Shown here: one piece after another, positions 34,464 through 41,962 of the stretch
Position numbering within the stretch: the first letter of the stretch is position 1
How the letters are laid out: each line of letters opens with the position of its first letter
The notes under the pieces: model-generated
The model's database searches: none
What the model was told of the DNA's origin: nothing
What the model saw: only the letters and a program-made list of their open reading frames with translations
Assembly (NCBI GenBank): GCA_017467625.1
Contig: JAFUSN010000001.1
Span: forward strand, 22,663-86,662
Length of the DNA stretch: 64,000 nucleotides
From: RGIG1681 sp017467625
GTDB taxonomy: Bacteria; Bacillota; Clostridia; Christensenellales; UBA1242
Reading direction: 5' to 3'
Position numbers and translations under genes: made by a program

Positions 34464-34967
34464 CTAGTAACCATTGAGTGGAATTGAATCATCATCTTCC
34501 CCTTTGGTTATTTTTTTTATTTCAACTGTGTAGCTATAATCGGGACTTGCTTGAACAAAAACCTTGTCACCAACTTTTTTTCCAAGCACAGCTTTTCCAA
34601 ATGGTGATTCTTTGCTGATTATTCCATTCTCTAAATCAAGCCTGGTTGTTGTTGAAAGCATAAGTGTTTCGGTTTCACAAGTGTCTTCATAAAAAACTTC
34701 AATTTTGTCAAACAAACCAACTTCGTCAGGAGCAGATTCCGTGCTTATTATTTTTGCTGTTCTAATCATTTTTTGCAAAAATCTTATGCGGCTTTCATTT
34801 CTGTTAAATGCCCGCCTTGCACTTTTATACTCTGCATTTTCAGAAAGGTCACCAAGCGACCTTGCCTCCTTTAATTCATCACCAAGTTTTGGACGCAATT
34901 CATTTGCTCTCATGTTGATTTCATCTTGCATTTTTTTTATATCAACTTTTGTTAGTTCGTTATACAT
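34464..34967 (-). CDS. Second GreA/GreB-type transcript cleavage factor
   Basis: A 167-residue protein with the GreA layout: a coiled coil with ARSLGDLSENAEYKSARRA (about 35-53) whose acidic tip is retained, and a C-terminal SPFGKAVLGKKVGD domain. It differs from GreA at 9149 by a longer N-terminus and an acidic C-terminal extension (GEDDDSIPLNGY). It probably acts on RNA polymerase in another condition or in competition. GreA and this paralogue share less than half of their residues by eye. It is in the middle of a short operon with peptidase E and the YjbR protein. Confidence 0.9.
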   Translation of the reverse strand: MYNELTKVDIKKMQDEINMRANELRPKLGDELKEARSLGDLSENAEYKSARRAFNRNESRIRFLQKMIRTAKIISTESAPDEVGLFDKIEVFYEDTCETETLMLSTTTRLDLENGIISKESPFGKAVLGKKVGDKVFVQASPDYSYTVEIKKITKGEDDDSIPLNGY

Positions 34968-34977
34968 TAATTCACCC

Positions 34978-35640
34978 CTATTTCACAGCAAGCGCATAAC
35001 TTTGATTTATTAGTTCAAAAATTTTATCGCTTTTAACCTTACCATTTAAAATTATTGAAATCCAACTTTTTTTATTCATGTGATAGCCCGGAAAAATTGT
35101 TTTTCCATCACATAGCATTTCAGCATTTCCACGAACATTTAAAACTTCAACAACTTCTGTGCTTTCACCGTAAATTTTATTTTGTGGAACAGCCATAACA
35201 AGCCCATACCATTTTCCACTATCTTTTCTTCTCCAAATTGCATCTGTCTCAAATTTTTTCCACAAAAATTCAAGCTCATCACCAAAATTTTTCTGAACAT
35301 AAGAAATTAGTTTGAGTGTTTGCTCATTTTTAAAAACTTGTTTTTCAAAACATTCGTTTGCAATTTTTTCAAGAACTTCTTGGTAAGCTGTTCTTACACT
35401 TCCAACAAAGCCACCCTTTGCCTCTGGCATTAAATGAAGCACATAATCATCACCTGAAAGAAGATCTTTTATTTTTGTTGAAATGGTTTCACTTTTGTCA
35501 ATGTAAACAAAAAGTTCCATTGTTCCATTTAAAATTTTTTCACTGTAAACAAATTGATTATTTATTTTTTTGAAACCAAATTTTTCAAGTTTTGAAGCGT
35601 TTATTTTTTTATATTTAAAAATCTCATCAGCAATATTCAT
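34978..35640 (-). CDS. MmcQ/YjbR family protein, two-part
   Basis: A 220-residue protein. The C-terminal half holds the MmcQ/YjbR pattern (FLWKKFETDAIWRRKDSGKW, then YHMNKKSWISIIL and a final LINQSYALAV helix), a CyaY-like fold proposed to bind DNA. The N-terminal half (about 1-100) has repeat-like features (FVYSEKILNGTMELFVYIDK) seen in longer family members. No enzymatic activity is known. It begins a run YjbR-GreA2-PepE with spacings of about 10 bp. Confidence 0.82.
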   Translation of the reverse strand: MNIADEIFKYKKINASKLEKFGFKKINNQFVYSEKILNGTMELFVYIDKSETISTKIKDLLSGDDYVLHLMPEAKGGFVGSVRTAYQEVLEKIANECFEKQVFKNEQTLKLISYVQKNFGDELEFLWKKFETDAIWRRKDSGKWYGLVMAVPQNKIYGESTEVVEVLNVRGNAEMLCDGKTIFPGYHMNKKSWISIILNGKVKSDKIFELINQSYALAVK

Positions 35641-35704
35641 ATTTTTCCTTTTTACTTAAAAATGAATATTTTTTCAAAATTTAAGCAGAATTTTGCATTT
35701 TAAC

Positions 35705-36346
35705 TTAATTTTTGTTTTTATTAAATAGTTTTAAACATGCTGGAATCAAAAGCCCACCAACAATATTTCCAAGTGTAATTAAAAGCAAATATCCAATCAT
35801 TTTCCAGCTCCAACTCCAAGCAAATGTGAAGTAAAACATATCAGCAACGCAGTGCTCAAATCCACAGAGCACAAACACAGAAACACCAAAAGCAAGTGCA
35901 AGAGCTTGAGCAATTGAGTTACCAAAATTTTTGTAGCCATACACTGCAAGGAAAATTAATATGTTACACAAAATTCCAAGCAAAAATACGCTGAGCGCTG
36001 AATCATTAAGTTTGGTTTCAACCAAAACCGTTGCAGCATCCGTCAAACTTTCAAGCCTTGTTGCACGAACAACAATCGCTGAAAGAAGAGCCCCAACAAA
36101 ATTTCCAACCCAAATTAAAGCAAGCTTTAAAATGTAGTTTGGTTTTTTATCAAGCGCAACGCAAACCCTTCCAGTAAACAAATTAAAATCAAAATTTAAA
36201 ATTATAAATAACCCTATTGTGAAAAACAATGAACCAACGATTTTGTTTCCAGATGATAAAAATGCAACACAACCAATTGAAATTGAAATTCCTGCAAGCA
36301 CTGCCCAAACAAAATCTTTTAAAACTCCTAATGCTTTTTCCTTCAT
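35705..36346 (-). CDS. Formate/nitrite transporter family channel
   Basis: A 213-residue integral membrane protein of the FNT family with about six transmembrane helices. Signature features are NLFTGRVC in the first half, GNFVGALL, and CGFEHCVADMFYF before the final helices ending GNIVGGLL. FNT proteins form pentamers that pass formate, nitrite, hydrosulfide or lactate with H+. Substrate cannot be predicted; formate fits an anaerobic fermenter. I start it at 36346 (MKEKALG), where GGAG lies upstream. It appears to be a single gene. Confidence 0.87.
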   Translation of the reverse strand: MKEKALGVLKDFVWAVLAGISISIGCVAFLSSGNKIVGSLFFTIGLFIILNFDFNLFTGRVCVALDKKPNYILKLALIWVGNFVGALLSAIVVRATRLESLTDAATVLVETKLNDSALSVFLLGILCNILIFLAVYGYKNFGNSIAQALALAFGVSVFVLCGFEHCVADMFYFTFAWSWSWKMIGYLLLITLGNIVGGLLIPACLKLFNKNKN

Positions 36347-36460
36347 TTGTAATCTCCTTTTAAACATATTAGCCATAGTATAACACAAAAATATTTTTTG
36401 ATAAATAAAATAATTGAATTATTTATAAAAAACTTAATTCATAAAAGCAAAATTACTGAA

Positions 36461-36490
36461 TAAAAAAGTCACGACTTTTGACGTGACTTT
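36461..36490 (-). terminator. Intrinsic terminator after barstar
   Basis: AAAGTCACG and CGTGACTTT form a nine-pair stem with a T run on the minus strand. Confidence 0.83.
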
Positions 36491-36524
36491 AATGGTGGAA
36501 CAACTGCAATGTTTGTTGAACCTT

Positions 36525-36806
36525 TTAATCTTTATAGATTATTTTGAATTCATTTGGATACTCTTTTTCTGCATCATTGAATGTTTCTAAGATATTGTTT
36601 ATTATCAATGCGTTATATTCATGTTTTTCTTTGCCAAATCCTACAAGTGTTATTTCGCATGGTGTTTCAATATGACCTGTTAACATATCCCAAAGAGCAT
36701 CTGGATTTTTACCAAACCAATCTGGCAAATCCATCCTTTGCTTGATTATTTCATAAAACTCTTCAGCCCATTCAAATTCATTTCTATTAAATGTATACTT
36801 TTTCAT
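36525..36806 (-). CDS. Barstar family barnase inhibitor
   Basis: A 93-residue protein close to barstar in length. DLPDWFGKNPDALWDML (27-43) contains the Tyr/Trp-Phe-Gly-Lys-Asn-Pro signature and the acidic inhibitory helix that covers the RNase active site; Asp39 of barstar corresponds to the D near W-D-M-L. GAGG precedes the ATG. It lies 9 bp after the barnase fragment and would be the immunity partner. No contact domain is missing. Confidence 0.92.
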   Translation of the reverse strand: MKKYTFNRNEFEWAEEFYEIIKQRMDLPDWFGKNPDALWDMLTGHIETPCEITLVGFGKEKHEYNALIINNILETFNDAEKEYPNEFKIIYKD

Positions 36807-36815
36807 AATTAATCC

Positions 36816-37001
36816 TCATACTATTTCTACAAAATTATTATAATGACTATCTGTCATAAAAATCAAGCCATCATTTGAATATATAATCCTTGAATTGTTT
36901 CTGTATCCACCTTGATAATCAATATCGCATTCATACCACACTCGCCCATATTTGTTGGGTAATTTGTTATTTCTGTTTTTAAAAATATTTCCACCTATCA
37001 T
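36816..37001 (-). pseudogene. Barnase/RNase N1 fragment, N-terminally truncated
   Basis: A 61-residue frame, MIGGNIFKNRNNKLPNKYGR, aligns by eye with the C-terminal half of barnase. It keeps the equivalents of Glu73 (WYECDIDY), Arg83/87 (YRNNSRIIYS) and His102 (TDSHYNNF). The N-terminal helices, including the Lys27 region, are missing: an in-frame TAG lies five codons upstream and no continuation is seen in other frames. A weak AGG precedes the ATG. It is either a decayed toxin or a toxin cassette cut from a larger polymorphic toxin. The barstar gene next to it is intact. Confidence 0.75.
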
Positions 37002-37031
37002 AAAAAACCTAAACTATTGAGAGTTTTTACA

Positions 37032-37163
37032 AATTAGTGGCGAGAGTTGTAAGGAGCGCCTAGCGACGAAATAGCTGGCGTATTTTACTTTCTTTGCCGA
37101 CCTTTGTAGCCAGCGTCACAGATGTTCATCAAAACTCCGTTCTCTGAATAGTAGTCACTAATT
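37032..37163. other. Nested inverted repeats downstream of tmRNA, candidate structured RNA or MITE
   Basis: AATTAGTG (37032-37039) pairs with CACTAATT (37156-37163). Inside are AGAG/CTCT, GGAG/CTCC and GCTGGC/GCCAGC pairs. No gene covers it. The 132 bp could be a small structured RNA, a remnant of a miniature element, or leader sequence. No target duplication is evident. Confidence 0.35.
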
Positions 37164-37251
37164 ATTATTAATCAACCTTTTAAGTTGGCACAAAAGTTTT
37201 TGCAATGCAAAAAGTTTTCGCCTGGTGCCAGACTGGAGCGAAGAGCATGCG

Positions 37252-37287
37252 TAAAAAGAAAAAGACATTTCAAACGAAATGTCTTTT
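37252..37287 (-). terminator. Intrinsic terminator after tmRNA
   Basis: AAAGACATTTC and GAAATGTCTTT around AAAC, then a T-rich run on the minus strand. Confidence 0.88.
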
Positions 37288-37312
37288 GATTTCCAAGCAT
37301 AGCTCGGAGCGT

Positions 37313-37673
37313 TGGTGGAGGTGGCGAGATTGAACTCGCGTCCAAAAAGAAAAACTTAAACCCTTCTACGCACAGTAGTTTATTTTTTATTTCACTGAAA
37401 GTTCTAAACAAACAAAACCCCCTCAGCAATTTGGAAAAATTTCAAACACCACTGTTCCAACACCAGTGGCGTTCAACCTACTAAACTGTCAACAATTTAT
37501 TGTCCGTAGGAAACAAAAAATTGCCGTGCCGCTAAAATTAAGCAGCAATTGCAGCGTCAGCTGCAACAAAATTATTTTCTGCGTTTATTTTTTTGCTTGT
37601 TTTAATGTAGACAAGCTCTACACATGCGCTTATAATTCAAATTTTAACCTTTCTGTCGAAACCTTGCACCCCC
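37313..37673 (-). ncRNA. ssrA: Transfer-messenger RNA (tmRNA)
   Basis: About 361 bases with 5' GGGGGTGCAAGGTTTCGACAG and 3' CCACCTCCACCA with encoded CCA; GGGGGTG pairs with CACCTCC as the acceptor stem. The T-arm GAGTTCAATCTC is present. The tag reading frame at 37538-37582 encodes AENNFVAADAAIAA followed by TAA, so stalled proteins get a tag ending in Ala-Ile-Ala-Ala instead of the usual Leu-Ala-Ala. It adjoins smpB, whose product delivers tmRNA to the ribosome. Confidence 0.97.
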
Positions 37674-37735
37674 ATATTCTTCTAAATTTTGCAAAATTTT
37701 ACTAATTTTTTAACAATTTTGCACTTTTTTGAAAA

Positions 37736-38179
37736 TTATCTATCGGCAAGCTGTCTTTCTGCATAACGCTTTAAATCACTCTTTTTTATATCTTGCTTTT
37801 TATCATAATTTTTCTTTCCCTTTGCAAGAGCAATTTCAACCTTTGCGTAGTCACCAGAAAAATAAACTTTTGTTGGAACTAGAGTGTAGCCCTGCTCTTT
37901 TATTTTTCTTTGCAGTTTTTCAATTTCCTGCTTTTTTAAAAGCAACTTTCTTGTTCTTCGTTCATCTGGAACAAATGAACCTGTTTTTTCAAAACTTGAA
38001 ATAAAACAATTAAGCAGAAAAATTTCACCACCGCGAATAACTGCATAACTATCTTTTAAATTTACCTTTCCAGCTCTAATTGACTTAACTTCACTTCCAA
38101 GCAAAACTAAACCCGCTTCAATTGGGCTTTCCAAAAAATAATTATGCCTAGCTTCCCTGTTTTCAGTGATAATTTTCAT
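37736..38179 (-). CDS. smpB: SsrA-binding protein SmpB
   Basis: A 147-residue protein that binds tmRNA and fills the decoding site during ribosome rescue. Conserved features are NREARHNYFLE, GLVLLGSEVKSIRAGKVNLKDSYA and the basic C-terminal tail (KGKKNYDKKQDIKKSDLKR). No Shine-Dalgarno sequence precedes the ATG; a promoter with start site predicted at the ATG suggests leaderless mRNA. In many Bacillota smpB follows rnr; here an unrelated gene and opposite-strand unit lie between. Confidence 0.97.
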   Translation of the reverse strand: MKIITENREARHNYFLESPIEAGLVLLGSEVKSIRAGKVNLKDSYAVIRGGEIFLLNCFISSFEKTGSFVPDERRTRKLLLKKQEIEKLQRKIKEQGYTLVPTKVYFSGDYAKVEIALAKGKKNYDKKQDIKKSDLKRYAERQLADR

Positions 38180-38185
38180 GAGTGT

Positions 38186-38214
38186 ATTTTAACACAAAAA
38201 AACTTTACTTGCAA
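38186..38214 (-). promoter_or_regulatory. smpB promoter with start site at the ATG
   Basis: TTGCAA, 17 bp, TAAAAT on the minus strand, six bases before the smpB ATG (38179). Confidence 0.6.
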
Positions 38215-38238
38215 GAGTAATTAACAAATTGTTCTCTA

Positions 38239-38267
38239 TTGACTTTACACATGAGTTGGGTTATAAT
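38239..38267 (+). promoter_or_regulatory. Strong promoter of the orphan gene at 38294
   Basis: TTGACT, 17 bp, TATAAT, then GGAGG and the ATG at 38294. Confidence 0.85.
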
Positions 38268-38293
38268 ATAATTACTAAATATGTGGAGGAATT

Positions 38294-39259
38294 ATGGAAA
38301 CTTATCCTTGGGAATTGCAGCATAATTTTAAAAAACATTACAATGAAAAGCATAATGATTCGAGACATAAAATTTTAGAATTTGAATACAAAATTATAAA
38401 TACCCATAACAATTTACCTAATGGTGAAGAAAACCATAAAGCAAGAAATCTTATTAAAGTAATTAAAAATAAAATTGATCTTGCAAATGAATCGGGTTTT
38501 CCAATTTTATTTAATGTTGTTTTTGAATATGCACACAATGCATCTATCAATTTTGAAGTCCCAATTTTACCAACCTTTTTGCATAAAAGGGCAGATGACG
38601 TTTTATTTATGGATAATTGCATACTTAATAATAACGAAACTGATTTTATTGAAAACACAAAAAAGATATACCCTTCACCTATAAATACAGATGGATCACC
38701 AAGTTTTAATGAAAATGAAAACTATAAAAATGATACTCAACAACAATTAATTGATATTATAGAGCACATAATGCAGGAGTTATTAATTAAGTATTGCTAC
38801 TACAAATCTGTACCAGGACTGCGTAATTTTATTGAAAATTTAGATTTCTTCAAAGGCAATAATTTAAAAAAAAGCGGGGTTAAACTAGTTGATTTGTATA
38901 ATAATACATCAGGACTATATAATAATGATGATACTTCTTACGAGCAACAATTAAAAAATATTGAAACTTATCTCAACTTAGAATATTATAACGAAAACAA
39001 TAATGACCCATACCAAGTTGTATATACCGGCAGTGGCACAATAATGCATTTTATTGGGCTTGAAAAAATTCTATTTGGCGATAAAATTAATAATTTTAAT
39101 AAACAAAAGTTAATTAATCTTACAATGAAAAGACTTAGATCATCTAATAAAATTCAATTAAATGAATGCTCTTTTTTAAATAAATACTTTGATTCTTATA
39201 ATAATATAAATTCACGATCTAATGAACAATTAAACTCCATAAAACAACAATCTTTATAA
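38294..39259 (+). CDS. Hypothetical protein between smpB and rnr, likely accessory
   Basis: A 321-residue soluble protein very rich in Asn, Tyr, Ile and Lys (for example YNNTSGLYNNDDTSY), with lower GC and different codon use than its neighbours. GGAGG precedes the ATG. It has its own strong promoter and a terminator, and sits in opposite orientation between smpB and rnr, which are usually adjacent. It has no signal or membrane segment and no family I recognise. The composition and placement suggest recent acquisition, perhaps as a defence or toxin-related gene, but no motif supports this. Confidence 0.65.
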   Translation: METYPWELQHNFKKHYNEKHNDSRHKILEFEYKIINTHNNLPNGEENHKARNLIKVIKNKIDLANESGFPILFNVVFEYAHNASINFEVPILPTFLHKRADDVLFMDNCILNNNETDFIENTKKIYPSPINTDGSPSFNENENYKNDTQQQLIDIIEHIMQELLIKYCYYKSVPGLRNFIENLDFFKGNNLKKSGVKLVDLYNNTSGLYNNDDTSYEQQLKNIETYLNLEYYNENNNDPYQVVYTGSGTIMHFIGLEKILFGDKINNFNKQKLINLTMKRLRSSNKIQLNECSFLNKYFDSYNNINSRSNEQLNSIKQQSL

Positions 39260-39268
39260 GTTTTAAAT

Positions 39269-39295
39269 AAAAGCAGTGGAAATTCCACTGCTTTT
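39269..39295. terminator. Bidirectional terminator between the orphan gene and rnr
   Basis: AAAAGCAGTGG and CCACTGCTTTT form an 11-pair stem. Confidence 0.88.
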
Positions 39296-41634
39296 TATCT
39301 TTTTCCACGACCTCTGCCGCCACTTTTTGATTTTCGCATTTGATGCTTGCGACTTTTGTTTCTATTTTCATTATGGAAATTTTTTGCATTTTTTGAATAA
39401 TTTTCATTATTTTTTTGTGAATTTTCATAATTTGAACGGGAATTTCGCAAAAAATCAATTCTTTCTTCCGTTGTAACTTCCCTATGAAAATTTGAAAGTT
39501 CAAAATCAACACGCCTTAAAACAATATCAACCGAAACAACTCTAATTTCAATTTTGTCACCAATTTTATAAACGGCACCGTTTCCAGAAAGTGAATATCG
39601 TGTTTCATTATATTCATAGGCGGCTTGTGGAAGCCTTAAAATAGAAACAAAACCTTCAACTGTATTTTCAAGTTCAACATAAAATCCATTTGCTGTTACA
39701 CTGGAAATTACACCCTCATAAACTTCACCAATTTTGTTTGCCATAAACTCTGTTTTCTTTTGATCATCAACCGTTCTCTCAGCTTCTTCGGCTTGACGCT
39801 CCATTGTGCTTGAGCGTTCGGCTGAATTACTTACAAATTCTTCAAGCTCATGAATACGCTTTTGATTGAGCTTGCCTTCCAAACTTTCACTAATTATTCT
39901 GTGAATTGAAAGATCTGGATATCTTCTAATTGGAGAAGTGAAATGACAGTAATCACGGAGTGCTAAACCAAAGTGCCCAAGATTAACTGTGTCATACCTT
40001 GCTTTTTGCATACTTCGGAGCATAACTTTTGAAAGTGCAGTTGAATAATCTTGACCTTCACTGAGTTTGAGCAAAACCTGGAAGTCTTTTGGACTTGGAT
40101 CTTTGCTGCTTGAAACAAACTTTAAACCGAGCCCCGCAGCAAATGCCCTAAACTTTTGAACTCTTTCAAGAACTGGTGGTTCATGAACACGATAAACAAA
40201 TGGCAATTCCATTTTATCAAAATGACGAGCAATTACTTCATTTGTGATAACCATAAATTGTTCAATAATTTTATCTGACATTTCCCTTGGCTTTCTGTGA
40301 ACATCAGCAACAGTTCCGTCTTTATTTAAAATTATTTCTGGTTCAGGAATATCAAAATCAAGTTGACCTGCAGCATCTCGCCTTGCAATTAAAATTTCTG
40401 CCAAATCCTTCATATCAGCCAAAATTGGAACAAGTTCAGCGTATTTTTCGCACATTTCCTTGTCGCCATTTAAAATTTTAGTTACTTTGTTGTATGTCAT
40501 GCGATATTTTGATTTGATTATACCTTTATGAATTTCATAATCGGTAACTTTTCCGTTGCGAGCTATTGTCATTTCAACAGCTAAAACAAAGCGATTTTCA
40601 TTAGGATTTAATGAACAAATTCCATTTGAAAGTTCAACTGGAAGCATTGGCAAAACATGATCTGGAAAATATACGCTTGTTCCACGCTTAAACGCTTCCG
40701 CATCAAGTTTTGAACCCTCACGAACATAGTGAGAAACATCGGCAATATAAACCCCAAGACGATAATTTTCGCCGTGTTTTTCAATTGAAATTGCATCATC
40801 AAAATCTCGTGCATCATCACCATCAATTGTGAAAATTACTCGATTTCTATAATCTTTTCTGCCTGTCTGTTTTTCAGTTTCAACCGGAACATCAACTTTT
40901 TTTGCTTCTGCAACAACATCATCAGGGAATTCTTCAAACAAATTATATGAACGAATTATTGAAAGAGTTGTTACCCTTGCATCTTTTGGATCACCCAAAA
41001 TTTCACGAACTCGTCCTCTTGCCATTTTTGCAGCCGATGGATAATCAAGAATGTCAAGCACAACTTTTGAGCCATTTGGTGCGCCATTAATATCGCTATT
41101 TGCAACAAAAACGGATTCAGCAAACCTTGTGTCATCTGGAAGCACTGTTGCAATTCCCCTGTCATTGATTGACAAAATTCCAACAACAACCTTAAAACCT
41201 CTTTCAACAATTTCTGCAACTCTTCCTTCACGTTTGCCTTGAGCAACAAGTGGAAGGTCACGCCTGAACCTTCTTTCCTTTCCAGTTATGCCAATTTCAA
41301 CCATAACCGTATCACCATGACATGCATCATTTAAGTTGGCAACTGAAATGAAAATATCATTGTCTTTTTCGCCCGAAATTGGCCTTGCAAAGGCATAATC
41401 TTTACTTGTTCCAAGAAGTGTGCATTTTATGAGTTCTTCATGTTTTAATGCAACATATTCGCCGTTTTTATACCTTTTTAATCTTCCGTGTTTAATTAAA
41501 CTATTGAGTGCATCAACTAATGCTCTTTTATCAAATCCATGTTCAAACCCCGTGGCATGCGACAAGTCAGCAAGTGTAAACTTTTGCTTGTGAAGACCCA
41601 GGATTTTGTTATAAACAACCTCTTCAAAATTCAT
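39295..41634 (-). CDS. rnr: Ribonuclease R
   Basis: A 779-residue 3'-5' exoribonuclease that degrades structured RNA and, in bacteria studied, helps degrade mRNA freed by tmRNA. It has N-terminal cold-shock domains, the RNB catalytic core with DGDDARDFDDAISIE (metal ligands) around 265-280 and HFTSPIRRYPDL, and a C-terminal S1 domain (KIGEVYEGVISSVTANGFYV). The C-terminus is a basic, Gly/Arg-rich tail. GAGGTT precedes the ATG at 41634. Confidence 0.97.
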   Translation of the reverse strand: MNFEEVVYNKILGLHKQKFTLADLSHATGFEHGFDKRALVDALNSLIKHGRLKRYKNGEYVALKHEELIKCTLLGTSKDYAFARPISGEKDNDIFISVANLNDACHGDTVMVEIGITGKERRFRRDLPLVAQGKREGRVAEIVERGFKVVVGILSINDRGIATVLPDDTRFAESVFVANSDINGAPNGSKVVLDILDYPSAAKMARGRVREILGDPKDARVTTLSIIRSYNLFEEFPDDVVAEAKKVDVPVETEKQTGRKDYRNRVIFTIDGDDARDFDDAISIEKHGENYRLGVYIADVSHYVREGSKLDAEAFKRGTSVYFPDHVLPMLPVELSNGICSLNPNENRFVLAVEMTIARNGKVTDYEIHKGIIKSKYRMTYNKVTKILNGDKEMCEKYAELVPILADMKDLAEILIARRDAAGQLDFDIPEPEIILNKDGTVADVHRKPREMSDKIIEQFMVITNEVIARHFDKMELPFVYRVHEPPVLERVQKFRAFAAGLGLKFVSSSKDPSPKDFQVLLKLSEGQDYSTALSKVMLRSMQKARYDTVNLGHFGLALRDYCHFTSPIRRYPDLSIHRIISESLEGKLNQKRIHELEEFVSNSAERSSTMERQAEEAERTVDDQKKTEFMANKIGEVYEGVISSVTANGFYVELENTVEGFVSILRLPQAAYEYNETRYSLSGNGAVYKIGDKIEIRVVSVDIVLRRVDFELSNFHREVTTEERIDFLRNSRSNYENSQKNNENYSKNAKNFHNENRNKSRKHQMRKSKSGGRGRGKR

Positions 41635-41720
41635 ATTAACCTCAAACATATTATATATTAGGAAATATCAAAAAACAAATAAAAAAAATATAAAAACGAT
41701 TAAAATTTTAATTTAAAATA

Positions 41721-41749
41721 TTGACACCAAATAGTTTTCTTTTTATAAT
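41721..41749 (+). promoter_or_regulatory. Promoter of the mgtE riboswitch transcript
   Basis: TTGACA, 17 bp, TATAAT: a consensus promoter about 20 bp before the M-box. Confidence 0.9.
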
Positions 41750-41764
41750 GATTATAGTTTTATG

Positions 41765-41947
41765 TATTTCGGTAGGTAAGACTACCATAGGGATACGGGT
41801 TGCTGCCGCCGTCAAAAGGAGACTTTTGCCGGCTGGTTAACAAATCTTCTCGACAAACAAGGGAAAATTTAATGCAATTCCACCGCCCTACGGAGTTAAA
41901 GCTTGAACGGGATATGTTTTTGCATATTCCCGCAAGGGAATTTTTTT
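41765..41947 (+). promoter_or_regulatory. M-box (ykoK) magnesium riboswitch
   Basis: The mgtE leader has the M-box consensus in order: GGTAGGTAAGACTACC (41771-41786), ATAGGGATACGGGTTGCTGC, a TTTTGCCGGC arm, TAATGCAATTCC and GAGTTAAAGC. An antiterminator (GGGATATG with CATATTCCC) competes with the terminator at 41926-41947. High Mg2+ is expected to stabilise the aptamer and stop transcription, as in the B. subtilis ykoK/mgtE leader. Confidence 0.92.
41926..41947 (+). terminator. M-box-controlled terminator
   Basis: ATTCCC-GCAA-GGGAAT followed by a T run. Confidence 0.88.
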
Positions 41948-41962
41948 ATTGGAGGAAAAATT

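Noticed and set aside
37172..37429. Open reading frame of 85 codons on the minus strand over the tmRNA
   Set aside because: It lies across the tmRNA 3' part and terminator and has no ribosome site; the tmRNA explains the sequence.
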